Positions 45,865 through 58,329 of a DNA stretch of 64,000 bases are shown here, one piece after another. The DNA comes from Metallyticus violacea (lineage: Eukaryota; Arthropoda; Insecta; Mantodea; Metallyticidae). How positions within the stretch are numbered: position 1 is the stretch's first letter; each line of letters opens with the position of its first letter. Both the position numbers and the translations under genes were made by a program. Location: NCBI GenBank assembly GCA_030762175.1, contig CM060846.1, forward strand, positions 185,806,041-185,870,040, in the 5' to 3' direction. The notes beneath the pieces were generated by a model. The model worked only from the letters and a program-made list of their open reading frames with translations, did not search any database and was not told the origin of the DNA.

Positions 45865-47265
45865 TCCGTGTTACCATAATATGTGAATGCCCTGTGAAAA
45901 GTTTAAAATATAAATATTTCCTATTTTCATAAAGAAAGGCTTGCACTTGGAAAATTTTCTCTCTAATTCATCTGGCGTATTTAAAAGAGGCGCGTATTTA
46001 AAACAGGCAATATCTTTTGAATCTAAATCTAAATTTTTAAGAAACTTTTCACCCAATAAAATCAATTAAATGGAACATAGTGCACTATACTCCTTCGTTT
46101 TCTCCTTTAACACCTTTTCCATTATCTTTGACGCTTCTTTTCCCACTTTACCACAAACTGCTTCTAATTTATTCACATTTTTTGCTCACCTGCTCTATCT
46201 GCTTTGCTAGTGGCAGTTCTGATTGCACCAAAGTAGGTTTGGCAGTAGGAATAAATCCAAATTTTTATTTTACATAGAATAATTCGCCTTATATTTGAGT
46301 ATTAGAAATTAATTCTTGGCTTAGCCCAATTGAAGCGTATTCACTGCTATCCAATGAATCAATGATGCTTTTCACAACGTTGAATTTCGGGCAGTAATAG
46401 TTTCAGGCAACAATCAAGGACCGCCATCTTGCCAATATGGGAGATGTGTGTAAGGAAATGACCGGAGCTACCAACTTACGTGTTGCAATGTATGAGGTGG
46501 TTTTTAGGAATACATTTTTGACAAACGCAATAAATTTATTAACATCATTGAATTTACTACGAATCTCTTCTGCAACTCTGTGAAACGAGTGAGCTAAACA
46601 AGTCACATGCACCATTTTACTGTCTAATGCTATTAGCGAAATGGCAACTTTCACCATATAAGTAACAGCGTGCGTTACGAAGAGTAGGTGCATTGTCATG
46701 TTGAACTCCTTCGGGCATTTTGGTACCCATAGATTTGTGAACATTTTTTTTTTCACTAAAGTTTCCAGAATGACATTCACAATATATCTTTTGCTTCAGT
46801 CTGTGGTTTCATCAATTGATACCAATATTTCTTTATTTGCAACCCCTTGTCCGATTTGTTGAATTGTTTCTCGATACTTCGGATGATATATTATTTTCCT
46901 AATGTGCAAGAATCAGGAGGAGATTAATTGCCTGTATTTTTCTTAGAACTTACGCAATCTTAGAAAGTTCAATTTTCATAAGGGAATATCAGGGCAAAGG
47001 AAAGTTGTGGAAGGTTCCTTACAAAATGGTGAATAAGATTGGTGCGATTTGCTGTAGTGCTTTTCATTGTCAATTTGTGTAGTTCACGTTTATGCTTTTC
47101 CGTTGCCGCGTGCTTCTGAACGTTAAGTAAATTCTTCGCAGTATGCTTTAGGTCGCCCAGTTTACAATAGAGTATTTTACCATTTGTGGAAAAAACTTTC
47201 TCATCATATTGAGACCGGAAATGTTTAAATTTTCTATAATATTGGCCCTAATCTCAGTCATTTGT
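45865..47265 (-). mobile_element. hAT-type transposase relic B, nearly full length
   Basis: Reading the minus strand from 47265: a BED-type zinc-finger region (FRSQYDEKVFSTNGKILYC, then KLGDLKHTAKN and HAATEKHKREL); after a damaged stretch KEILVSIDETTD, the catalytic-type DETTD block; then 46780-46403 with HLLFVTHAVTYMVKVA, MVHVTCLAHSFHRVAEEIRS and PILARWRSL. It ends with the C-terminal segment at 46065-45871 containing KYAPLLNTPDELERKFSKCK, the YAPLTSxDVERSFS equivalent. Order and spacing are those of a hAT transposase of the type related to CGG-binding proteins. Several stops (for example right after DETTD) show it is dead. It is less fragmented than relic A at 18240-19640. No terminal inverted repeats found. 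Confidence 0.82.
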
Positions 47266-47938
47266 TCTGGGCTACACTGCACACAATTACGACTACAACA
47301 AGATTAAATAACACAATGAGACAGTTGTCTGCAGTACGATGTCCACAAAGGCTTAAGCAAGTACCTGCTGATATGTCATAGTTTTACGATAGCGTACACA
47401 AAGTCACAGATGCGTAATGTTGAAATTCACATTGTGCATTCACACGAAATAGAGGAGGAAGGCAGAGGATGAACAGGGGGATATATTTCACAAAGCATTT
47501 ATTGCATCTTTATAACGTTAGTATACCAGGAAGTGACAGAATCTGAATGCTTTAATATTGTATGTACACATTTATCCATGTTCAGCAACTTAAATCATTT
47601 GAACTTTTATACAACTTTTATTTTCAATTAGGTGTGGTGGGTAAATAATTCTGTACAATATAATAATTAAGTTATAAACATGGAGAATAAAGGCAGATAC
47701 AATTAGAAGGCTATCTTGAGTGAGAGGATTGGTTTATTCATAAACTTAAATAAAACTTCTGCTTTATAAGACAGATCCATACATTCGTAGTATGCAACTC
47801 GTTCATACTTTTATAATGATAAAGGAAGCATTTAGCTATATGTAGACTGGCCTTACAAGCCTTAAGCCTACAAAACTCTAAAAAATAACTTGTTACATCA
47901 ACAGTTACCTCATTGCAGCAATTTAAATTATAGGAATG

Positions 47939-47942
<4 letters not shown>

Positions 47943-47970
<28 letters not shown>
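47943..47970. repeat. Poly(T) run of 28
   Basis: Uninterrupted T. It could be the poly(A) tail of a minus-strand retroposed sequence, but nothing recognisable adjoins it. Confidence 0.9.
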
Positions 47971-48463
47971 GTACTTCAAGGTAGAGTTAACTGGATGAAG
48001 AACAAAGACTGCATTATGGATAAAATATGCCTGTTTTGACACTGTAATAATCTAATTAAGAAGATTGCATGAAAGGTCAAACTACATACTCTCATTTCTC
48101 TCATTGTTTATTATGTGCAGAACTGGCTCCAAGTAACATTTTTTCACATCATTAGCTGTCTACTATTAGCTAACAATGGGAACAAAGAGTTCAGAAAACT
48201 AGTTCTGCATATTATAAACAAGTAAGTGGAGCAATAAGGGTCTCAAGTTAGAATCAATCATACAATGAGCTTATTTATTCACATAGCTCCACTTCACAAC
48301 TTCCAGTTAACATTTCTAGATGATAACGATCATTTATACCAAGCTGTATTGAGAAACAGTAAAAAAAATTAATAACCATTATGAAACAAACATATTTTGC
48401 AAGATCATTTCATGTTATATGTACCAGTTTTCAATGTTAATAGCAATATTAAAAATGATGATC

Positions 48464-48517
<54 letters not shown>

Positions 48518-48540
48518 GTGATGATGAAGATGATGATGAA
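48464..48540. repeat. (AAT)n followed by (GAT)n microsatellite
   Basis: About 17 AAT units, then GATGATGAAGATGATGATGAA. No LINE sequence adjoins it, unlike the other two AAT runs. Confidence 0.9.
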
Positions 48541-51354
48541 ATAAATGCCTCTAATACTTTTTTCATATTTCTCATTTATGTGTAAATGTTATAATTTGTA
48601 GATCTGAGCTAAATTTTACATTCCCTACCTCACTTATATCTTACCATATACCGAGAGATGTAAATAGAAAATAATATGTAATATAGCTCACCATAAACGT
48701 AATGTGTATTACAGTAAATTTGTTATTAGTGCTGATTACATTTTTTAAGCATTTATAAGCTGGCATCAGTTAATATTAATGCTTTTTATAATCTATGTAT
48801 TCCTATTAAGTGCATTAATGATTACAATTAGCTTATTTCTCTAAGGAATGTTCATATGGCTTGCACTTTCTCCATTTATGTGTGCATTTAGGGAGTATGT
48901 CTTAATGTTTGCTACCTATGTGTCAATGTAATTTACATGAAACTTTAATCAATCTCTTTTAACTAGAAATGCTAATTGGAAATTGTACAGTCAAATCAAT
49001 CATTTAATTGAAATCATATTATAATTGAGATGAACTAAACTTACTTATTGCTCCACTTACTTGTCTATAAATTTTGAATAATTATCATGAACACTCCTTC
49101 CCAACATCAGCTAGAAAGTAAACTACTAGATACCTTATTATGCTGTGGGGATGAATATTCTAATCTGATGGAGGTGTGATGAACTTAATGTTCATGTTTT
49201 CATTTCGTCATGTAAGACATTTTACTAAAGAAAATATCTGGGCAGAGTGGTCAGATAAATAAAGTGTTATTAAATGGTGGTAATTCTGCTTGTTCATTGT
49301 TTGTAATGATGTTATCAATAGAAGTTTTAGACTTATTGGTTCTGATTAGATTAAATTCAACTGTGAAATTTAAAAAATTACTCTTGCAACTGGCATCTAA
49401 ATAATTAATATTATAAACCCTTACATTAATTGTATTTGTTGCAGTTAACTAATTGATTTATCTCATAACTGATATATTTTATATAACATGTATTTCTTTC
49501 AGAGGTCTATCTAGCATTTCCCAATGATCTATTAAGTTCACAATCATTGTCTGAACTGAAAATGTTAATAAACATAATAAGCAAGCAGTGTAGCTGATTT
49601 CAAGATGTTCAGTATTTGAGAAGATTGACTGAATTGGCACACTAAAGAATCTAGTATTAGAAGGATTCACATATGCCTATATTTATGTGATATTCATAAA
49701 CATCATATATAGGCTGATATTAAGTCATTTAAATGCCTTGCTTAAATATGTAAGGGGGTTAACCACATCAAACTGATTATGTAGTTTCAGGTTGATTACA
49801 AGGATCTTCAAAATTTAGTTCCAAGCCTGTAGTCCAGTGAATGAGACTTAAAAATAAATTGAGAATGATAAAAAATCATGGTTTTTAAGAAAGGAAACAA
49901 ACACAGAAAAAGATGAAAAATGGTGCATTGATAGTACCGAATTTTAAGTACCAAATAGATTTGTATATCTACTGGTGAAGGTGAGAGCTGATAGGAGATG
50001 GAGTGACCAGATAAAAAATTTATTGGTAAATGGCAAGCTTGTCATTTGGGTATTGGATACATTTTATTATAAAATGCTATACATGATGGTAAGTTTGTAT
50101 GAATCAGATTATTAGGCAAAGTTAAAGATAAATTGATGTTTAATGTATAAGTTTGGTGGTTGAATATAAATGGAAAAATATTAATTAGATTCCTAGAGAA
50201 ATTTTCTAATTGTTCTTGGAACATCCAAGAGCCTCACCAAATATATTAGCATTATTTGAGCCTAGAACAATAGGGCATAAAGCTAATGGATCAAGCTAGG
50301 ATTAAGATATTTCCATACGCAAATTTTGTTAAGTAATATCTAACAGCCCATACTGGATAAATTGGTCAATAGTTGTTACCAAGATGTAGAAAATTTTAGC
50401 AAAAATTGCAATTGTAGTGTGTTAGAATGGGAACCTTGAAATAATAAAGTAAAATTGTTGCAGAAAAGTGCAGATAATTTATATATATGACAGAATACAA
50501 AGATCTGGAGGAAAGTTAAGGGTTCTTGTGGGGAAAATTTACATCAGTGAATGTATTTTTGTGCTAATTTAGAGGTAGCATTTCACTGTACCCAAGAATA
50601 CAGTAAAACTTACTTTCAAAACGATGTTGAAGGTTAGAAAATGAAGAAGTTGCTAATAGAATTTTTAACAAAATGCAATTGTGTTTATTACACAGAGAGG
50701 AAAGTTTGTAGGAAAGGGAAAAGCAAAATGTTTAGAATATTGAGCAAAATTTGAGAAGGTGGGTAGAGTAAGAAGAGAGACTTAATTGAACCAAAATGCA
50801 AATTTATAACAGTATGCTGATAGGTACAATATCCAGAGAAATGAAAAGCACTAAACTTCGGGTAGCATAAGTTTAATAAAATTCAAGTTGATAATTTGGA
50901 TTTTGTTAATAGAGTAGTAAATATAAGTATTTATTGATGAACATTTATTTGGATCAAATCCTGAACCCATTGAATATTCCAGTAAACATAGGATGATGAA
51001 TCCACTACTGGGGTCTGAGGCAATTGATTTTAAATGTTTTATAATATGTTATTGTTATTTTTATAAATTTGTAATAGTATTTGGTTATTTATAAATTAAG
51101 AGTAATATGTAAATTAAATTCTATTAATGTTTATCAAAATAAAATAATTCATTCATTGTATAAAGCTGATAGTGATACCATGAATAGCAAATGCTGCTCA
51201 AGGTCATTAAATGCAATGAATCAAATGATGTCTATATTATGTAAGCACTTGAGAGGTGTATCATGCGTCACTGCTGAGAATATCTATCACAGCGGAATAT
51301 AAGCTTTCAATAATGGTATTCAGACAACAATAGACAGTCAAATTATTTATTTTT

Positions 51355-52275
51355 TCTATTCTATGGTAAGGGTAGGCAGTAGAAAATAAAATATTTCCTA
51401 ATAAGGGAATGATGGGTATAATTTATATTATTATGCTTTCTAAGTGAAGGATTTATATAAGTATACAATTTCTTTTCTTTGGATGCAATTTTAGGCCTCA
51501 AATTATTTTAAATTTTTCCTTTTACAAAGGTAGGCAACCAAAAAATTTTTTTTACAGTTAGTATTTGGCAGGCAAACGTTTTATTTATTTGTTAATCTAA
51601 AGCAAAGATAGGCAGCAAAAACATAAATTCTCCTCAGGTAATAATATGAACATATCTATTTTCTTCTTTTTTTCACAATTAAAGATAGGGGGACAAAATT
51701 TTTTATTTTATTTATTTTTTTACCAGCCAAGGCTATTATGTTAGCCAATCTTTATTCTAAGAATAAGAATGACAGTGAAAACTTTTCTTTTCTTCTAAAG
51801 CAATAATGGACAGAATTGTTTTTTATAAGTCAAGAAAACTCCTGAATTAATAACGGGAAGACATACTTTATTTGTTTTTTCCAAGACATGGAGAGGCAGA
51901 TGGAAGAAAAATGTTTTTTCCTTAGGCATTAATGGCATTAAATGACTACATTGTTTTTTCTAAAACAAAGATAATGAGCCAAAAAAAATTTTCTCCTTAA
52001 GCAATGATTGGCAGTTAATTCTTTCACTAATGTAAGGAATGGCAGTCAATTTTCTTTTCTGAGGGAAGGATAAGTGGCTAAAAGTGGTTTTTAATATTGT
52101 ATATTTTTTTCTAAGGAAAATAGTCTTCCAATTTTTTTCTCCTAAGCAAATAATGCCTTGCTATAAGGCAAGAATAAACAACTTGCTTTTTTTCTTTTTT
52201 GTTTACCATATCAATGATGGGAAGCCATATTTTTCATTTATTTTCAAGGCAAAGGCATATGCAGTATATATAAAA
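51355..52275. repeat. Degenerate T-rich minisatellite
   Basis: Roughly twenty irregular units of about 30-50 bp. Each has a core like CTAAGGCAANGATNGGCAG followed by a purine patch and a long T/TC run. Examples of cores: 51598 (CTAAAGCAAAGATAGGCAGC), 51799 (CTAAAGCAATAATGGACAG), 51997 (CTTAAGCAATGATTGGCAGT), 52031 (TAATGTAAGGAATGGCAGTC). Unit length and sequence vary widely. The right border coincides with the start of the segmental duplication. Confidence 0.75.
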
Positions 52276-53984
52276 AGAATATATCCTAATGATTTTTTGT
52301 CCATCCAAAAATGCAACACAGAAAGTATAAGAAATTTGCTTAAGAAATGAGTTCAGGTAGATAAAGTGCACATTCTAAGAATTATTTCATCATTTTGTTT
52401 ATAGGCATAGGCATCATGTAATGATGACAGATATCCTACATTTGAGTCCACAATCTTATAAAATGAACCAATTATTTTGAAAAGGTGTTATGCACACAAC
52501 AAAAGATAGGATTCATAAAAACAATTTCATCCACAAAATTTAAAACTTTTACGAGTTTTGTATTTATAGTCCAAATGGAATTGTTAGAAATGAGATATGG
52601 TGGTTTATTGGTGTTCTGTATTTTTGTATATTTAGAGTAAATGAGTCATTTATTTTAAAAAGGTTACGTACCGAAAAATAAATTTTACAGAAGTCATGAA
52701 AACTATTTATTGAAACAAATTAAATAATCTTACCTGTTTTGCTATTATAGTATAAAAATATAATTGTTAGTTATGAGATGTAAATATTTCATGGCATTTT
52801 ATATCTTTGTGTGTTTAGAGTAAAAATGTTTAAAATTTATGCATGTTAAGCTTTTCAAGAAATTTAACAAAAATTTTATAATTGTAAATACATGGCAAAA
52901 TTTTAGAGGGTAGGCTTTCTTGGCCAGTTTCAATTGTGTGTATTGATTCTTCCAGGCTGTAGGGCCATGGTCTGGTAGGATTTTTATCCATCATGTTAAT
53001 CCCAGATGTTTAATCCAGGACTGTAGTGGACATCATCAGTTGTTTGGTCGCCGTAATCTTCTTGGAGATGAGACACTGACTAACTCGTTACCAGAATGAA
53101 CAGTGTTCTATAAGGCAGGAGGGTCTGTGGCTCTGAAAACTAATTGGTTTTCTTCTAAAGGGGATTGGATCTAGCCTGATGCTCCTGAGCATGGCCAATA
53201 AAGTATTGGTTGCTAATTTTGGTAATAAACCATTTCAAAGTGTGAAATATTACCATCATTAGAAATCTAAATTTACACGTGTTAGCTGAAAACTGCAGAT
53301 TAGAATATTTGTTAACATGAAAGGTGGATACATAAGTAATATCTGCTAAATTAACCAGTGAACCAAGATAGTACCAATACTTTCAATGCGCATTTACATA
53401 ATAACACAATATAGTATGTGTGGCCACCTGATTTACATTGCAACATATCACAATATATAAAGGTGACCGTAATAGAAAAATAATGCAAATTCAACTCCTA
53501 TTTGTTTCCCAAAATCTGAATGTATGCTGACATGTATTAAATGTTAGTAAAATAACACAACTGTGACATAATCAAAGGAAGTTATTTGTATGAAAATTAT
53601 ATCAATGAAGTAACTTGAAAATTGGTACATCACTGCTCCATGCCTCCAGTAAAACTTCAATGTCTGATATTCAAGTAGCTGGCATTAAAAACCTCTAAAA
53701 ATATCATGTGCCTATTAACACATTTTTGGTCCAGTACTAAAGTCACTCAAATGATAGCACTAACTGTGTCTGAATAATCATATATTGCTTACATCTTTTA
53801 GCACATTCATTAAAACTGTGAAATGTAATGATGTAACTGCAGAGGGAGGAAAGGGTAGTAAATTATTATTGAATCTTTTACAAGATCTGAACCTTGCAAT
53901 TTTCAAGAGCTGTTATCTCTTTTATTCTGTGAACACCTACAGCATGCAAGGATCCAATGCTGTGACCAATATGAATGGCCCAGC

Positions 53985-54235
53985 TCATTAAGGTACAAAA
54001 TGTTCAAGTGGGAATTTTTGGGATTATTTTTCTAGCAGAACCATTCTCCCAATCTTAGTTTTTTCAGGTATCCCTCTGTTCTGATCAATTCAAATACACG
54101 ATCATAGTGCTAAACTTAACACTGCAATGCTTCCTTTGCAAATAACATTTATTAGCTGATGTACAATTTCATTTCATGTTTCACCAATGTTCACTATTAC
54201 TAATGCCTCTCTAGGGAAATTGATCTGAAACTCTA
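53985..54235 (+). mobile_element. SINE copy within the segmental duplication, copy 2
   Basis: Paralogue of 43165-43440; shows TTTTTTCAGGTATCCCTCTG and the CATTTCATGTTTCACC tail. Confidence 0.62.
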
Positions 54236-54379
54236 TTATAGATAAATGTGCAACTTATAATGTTGTTAAAGTTAAGAAGTACAGTTCTAGTGACATGATT
54301 GGCAGATTGTTTTCATTTGGTTCAAAATTTGAATGCTGACAGTTAGATAAATTTTCTTGTTTATCAAGTTGTTGGCAAG

Positions 54380-54905
54380 TTATTTGAAGTACCACGTAAC
54401 ATGTACCATCTTAAATTGGAGTTTCTCAGAATGGAAAACATAACTAAATTAATTTCAAATATTTAATAAATGGAATATGTATATGAGGTTTTTTTATTTA
54501 TCTGATTCTTTACTGCATGCTCCATTACTGTAATAATTAATAATACTGTATGTATTGCTATCAATTCATTGTTATTATTTATCCTTAATACTATATCTTT
54601 ACATAGTTAGAAACTTATATTAATCTAATCACCATATTTTGAAGATTGTCAAATTTGGCACCATATGCAAATCAAAGCCTTTACATCAATTACATTGCAA
54701 TTAATTACATCAACATTCTTAATCCAGTGGACAATTATTCATTTACAAAATTGCAGGAGTTATATTATCAGTGCTATGTCATCTGCATAGTTTTGTAAAT
54801 AAGAGCCTTCTGGAGTCAGGACTAGGATTAAGATACACAACACAGAACTCCAGAGAAGGGGAAGGAATACACACCCCTCTGTGGGCAGCCCCTTGTGGTA
54901 ATGAT
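54380..54905 (-). mobile_element. Non-LTR reverse-transcriptase fragment, copy 2
   Basis: The minus strand has an LPLLWSSVL piece and TPEGSYLQNYADDIALII, clearer than in copy 1. The YADD catalytic box is intact in sequence, although the surrounding frame is short and broken. Confidence 0.65.
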
Positions 54906-56220
54906 TCCTTTGCTTTGGTGTCTTGGGAGCACTGGCTCCCATCATCCGCTGCTGACTGAACTATTTGATTTGGTAACTGGATCCAAAGGTGATATTATTG
55001 GGGTCTCTGATGATTCTGGTAGGAACTTCCTTAGATCATTAATGAGTGAACATCAAAATTCACCAAGTTTTTCTACTTGATGAATTTTTTTTCCAATGTG
55101 AATAAATTCATTGAGTTGTGAATTTCTTTCAGCACCATAGCCTCTGGTTTAAATTCAACATTTTGGGTCCAAAATTGACATGCCACTGTTGATTTATGAA
55201 TTGCTTTAAAGTGAAATTCTTAAAGTGCTCTTTTCTGAAAATTACTCTTTGTTTTTCTAATCTAGCCTTTATTACAATCTGTACCTTGGATTTCATAAGC
55301 TCTTGGTTTCTTTTCTGTGTGTATGCTGTCTTTCATTATGCAACGTAATGCATTTTTTATATTCTTTGGGGGTAACATTATGCCATGTTCTTAAATGTCC
55401 TCTTTAATTAGTTGTCTTAAGTTGGAGGCTTGTTATACTTTTGAATTTGTTTTTTTCCTTGATGGTCCTTGGTGTGGAAATCTCTCTTTTAGATTTTTCC
55501 CTTTCAATGCATTTATAATTTTTATTGCTATGTCTTTGTTCATACCACTGATTATTACTGTATTAATTAAATTTAGGTGTTACATTTTGTACTCCATTCT
55601 ATCAGTTAAATCAGTATACTGTGTGCCTAGTTATAAAAATGCACATTTATTTAGTGTGGGGCTATAACTATTTTTATGTAATTTTCGGTGTGTGTCTCAT
55701 TCCTATGGATTCCAAAGTTCCACCTATCATTATTTCCTATAATTTTTCAATCTAGGAATGGGAGCCAATAATTTTTCAACTCCTGCATGGTAAACTATAC
55801 AGATTTATGTTATCAATTATGTTTCAGTGCATCTATTAAATGTATATCCCATATTAATGCAAACCAGTCTTCCACATTACTAAACCATGCTTTCAAAATT
55901 AACGTGAGGGCTATGGTGAAATATATTTCATAGGAACTAATGAATAAATCTGCTAGAAATAGAGACAAGTTGTTTCCCATTGCTAGGCAGAAAACGTATT
56001 GATAAAATGTTTAGGTAAAACTGTAGAAGTTTGTTGAATGCACAGTTTAGTTAATTAAATCTTCTAATTCTTCTGTTTGTAAATTTTAGCAGTTTAACCA
56101 TATATTTAACAATGGCATAAGATTCTGTATTCATATCCAGTGGAATAAGGCTTTTACTACAAATGATGGCATTACATCTCTGGGTTGAAATTCTGCTATA
56201 TTAATGTTTTTCAACTAAAT
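54905..56220 (-). mobile_element. PLE relic, reverse transcriptase to endonuclease end
   Basis: Minus strand from 56220: a KSLIPLDMNTESYAIVKYMV block of the N-terminal palm region; LAMGNNLSLFLADLF (MGSPLSPFLAD); a catalytic box altered to NVED in place of YVDD; LPFLD; then linker words (NKDIAIKIINALKGKN, EHGIMLPPKNIKNALR) and a degraded CNKG-RKTKSNFQ nuclease start, closing with the tail shared with copy 1. The loss of the first aspartate of the YVDD box and many stops show it is inactive. Confidence 0.75.
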
Positions 56221-56917
56221 GAAATGAATTACTGATGCTCAAGCTTATGAATATTTTCCTTGCCTAGGAGTTGCAGGACCATATTGCTAGGGCACATGAG
56301 CCTATAAGAATTAACAGGGTATTCTGGCAGTAGCTTGCAACTGCTAGAGTCTCCCATGCCAGGCAGGCTGGTGAGAAGATGTCAGACTAAGAATCAACTC
56401 TACTTCATCATTTCATCCATTCATCCTTCATCCATCACTCATCATTCGTCCAACCTTAAGACGTAATGCAATCCATGATGAGGAGGTGCAAAGCACATGG
56501 AGGATGTGCCTCTGGCATACCAGACAATTTTTCTGAGTATTTAGCTTTATCCAGGCATGCAAATCTCTGCCTGGGCAGACCACATTTCCTAGCTTCTCTT
56601 GATACCTTTATGGAAACCTAGAAAATTTACAATTTACTCACAGGGCTACATTTGTTATCCCTTAGATGTTATAATTTCACACCTCAGTGAGGAAGCTCTC
56701 TTGAAGCAAACCTCAGATATGGAAGGTATTAACTCTTCTGACTGGATTTGGGGAAGAACCTTTCTTTGTACCCTGCCAGGGTTACATTATGACTCTAGCC
56801 AAGGAAGACCATAAGTACCCTCTGCTACCTTCTGATGAATTTTTAATGAAGAACAGCAAGGGAAGTCTACTCAGGGATTGCATTCTTATTTGGAATCGAT
56901 TTCTGTCGCTTGCTGTA
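56221..56917. other. Less AT-rich spacer between two divergent PLEs
   Basis: This 700-bp stretch is visibly richer in G and C than its surroundings and contains tetranucleotide-like CATCCATTCATCC units near 56408-56445. A 71-codon open frame (56599-56814) has no known motif. The GCTAGAGTCTCCCATGCCAG segment looks like part of a repetitive element that I cannot name. Confidence 0.45.
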
Positions 56918-58095
56918 GCTGTCAGCCAACCTAACAGAAGAACAGATCAAAGAATACTTTGAATTCACCAAGTTGTGCTTTAATCAAGCATTTTTTATAT
57001 TTGAGGAAAATATGTTAAACAAAAAGCAGGAGTTTTAATGGGCAGTCCATTATCACCTTTCCTAGCTGTTTTATTCTTGAGCAATTTTGAGGTACTCATC
57101 ACTAAGGCTTTTCCCCACATTTTTAAAGTTTGGCACAGATATGTAGATGATGTATTTGTCATTATAAACAAAAAGTATGTGGAAGTTCCACTAAAACTTT
57201 TAAACCTACAAGAGCCTTCTATTAAGTTTATCGTCAAAACAGAAGCAGACAACATGTTACAATTTTGGGTTCTGAAGATAATAAAATAAAGATTAAACTT
57301 GAAATTGGAATCTATAGAAAAGACCCACATATAGATAATGTTATCAAAGCCCATGGTTTCAATCAAGATCGCACAAGGAAGCAGCATTCAGCAGCAGGAT
57401 ATACAGATTATCAAATATGCCACAGCACAAAGAAGAATATGAGAATGAATATCTGCACATAATAGAAGCAGGTAAATCCAATGGTTTCAATAAACAGATG
57501 ATTAACCAAAAAATCAAAAGATACTAATAACAAAATACAATTAAACAATTAACAACTCTAAGTGATTTAACACTGAAAAAGAAACATATAAAATGTTCAC
57601 TTACCATCCGTCAGCTAATAAGAAATTAAAAAAAAAAATATATATATAAGCAGTACAATATTACGTTAGTACTTCAAAAAGGGTTCAGTATAAAAAAATG
57701 ATTGAAATTAATCAAAACCGATTCCAGGCCAAAAGAGGAAAATTCTGGTATTTGCCAAATTAATTGTAAAGTTTGTGAAAATATATCCATAGGAAAGACA
57801 AAGAGAAATATAGGCATTAGACTGAAGGAAAATTGGAGAAACAACCGTTACAATCAAATAGATAAATCAGCTGTAACAGCACATTTTTGGAATGAAATCC
57901 ATGAAATAGGAAAAGGCATCAAGTTATTAAAAACTGTTCAACAACCAAAAGAACTAAATATATGGGAAAGGATTTATATAAAAAGAAAAACATGAGCATA
58001 TTCTTATGAATTTTGATATCCCAGAAGCAGACAACACTTTATTTAAGTTTGTCACAATACCACCAGAGTTCACCTGCATTCCTAACTTCCCAAAC
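56918..58095 (+). mobile_element. PLE relic, reverse transcriptase to endonuclease end
   Basis: Plus strand: NLTEEQIKEYFEFTKLCFNQ, then MGSPLSPFLAVLFLSNFEVL and WHRYVDDVFVIINKKYVE, with the YVDD catalytic box intact. EIGIYRKDPHIDNVIKAHGF follows (the YRKPTHTD region), then QNTIKQLTTLSDL, LTYHPSANKKLKKK, and the nuclease end SGICQINCKVCENISIGKTK, DKSAVTAHFWNEIHEIGKG and LNIWERIYIKRK. In the nuclease, GIY and YIG are changed to GIC and SIG. A few frameshifts separate these frames. It is the most complete reverse transcriptase in the window, but the N-terminal part is missing. It stands head to head with the PLE at 54905-56220. Confidence 0.85.
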
Positions 58096-58329
58096 TTCTG
58101 CGAATGATCCATTAGTGGTGAGAAGGTGATTGTGATGACAAAGGTCCACAAAACATATGTCGTAAGTAAATTCTCATTTTTGTGAAACCATAAAGAGTAT
58201 TCTAATGTTGCGACTCAGAAGAGATTAATAGTGCGTGTTTAGCTGTGTCGATTCCAAATTTTAATAAATATTGAAAATATTCGGCCGTCTAGCCAAACGG
58301 AACAACAACTTCTACGGATCCTTTTTCTT

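Larger units (their letters stand above)
47266..51354. other. Long intergenic stretch, microsatellites only
   Basis: No gene or recognisable transposon coding sequence in about 4 kb. It holds the poly(T) run, the (AAT)n run listed separately and the weak repeat at 50500-50740. Short open frames carry no motif. Confidence 0.5.
52278..55190 (+). repeat. 3-kb segmental duplication, copy 2
   Basis: Partner of 41461-44580. It lacks the 190 bp found at 43567-43750 in copy 1. The match ends inside the PLE endonuclease end, whose continuation is present only here. Confidence 0.9.

Noticed and set aside
48397..48585. Open frame with a long asparagine run
   Set aside because: It is the (AAT)n microsatellite translated; no flanking coding signal.
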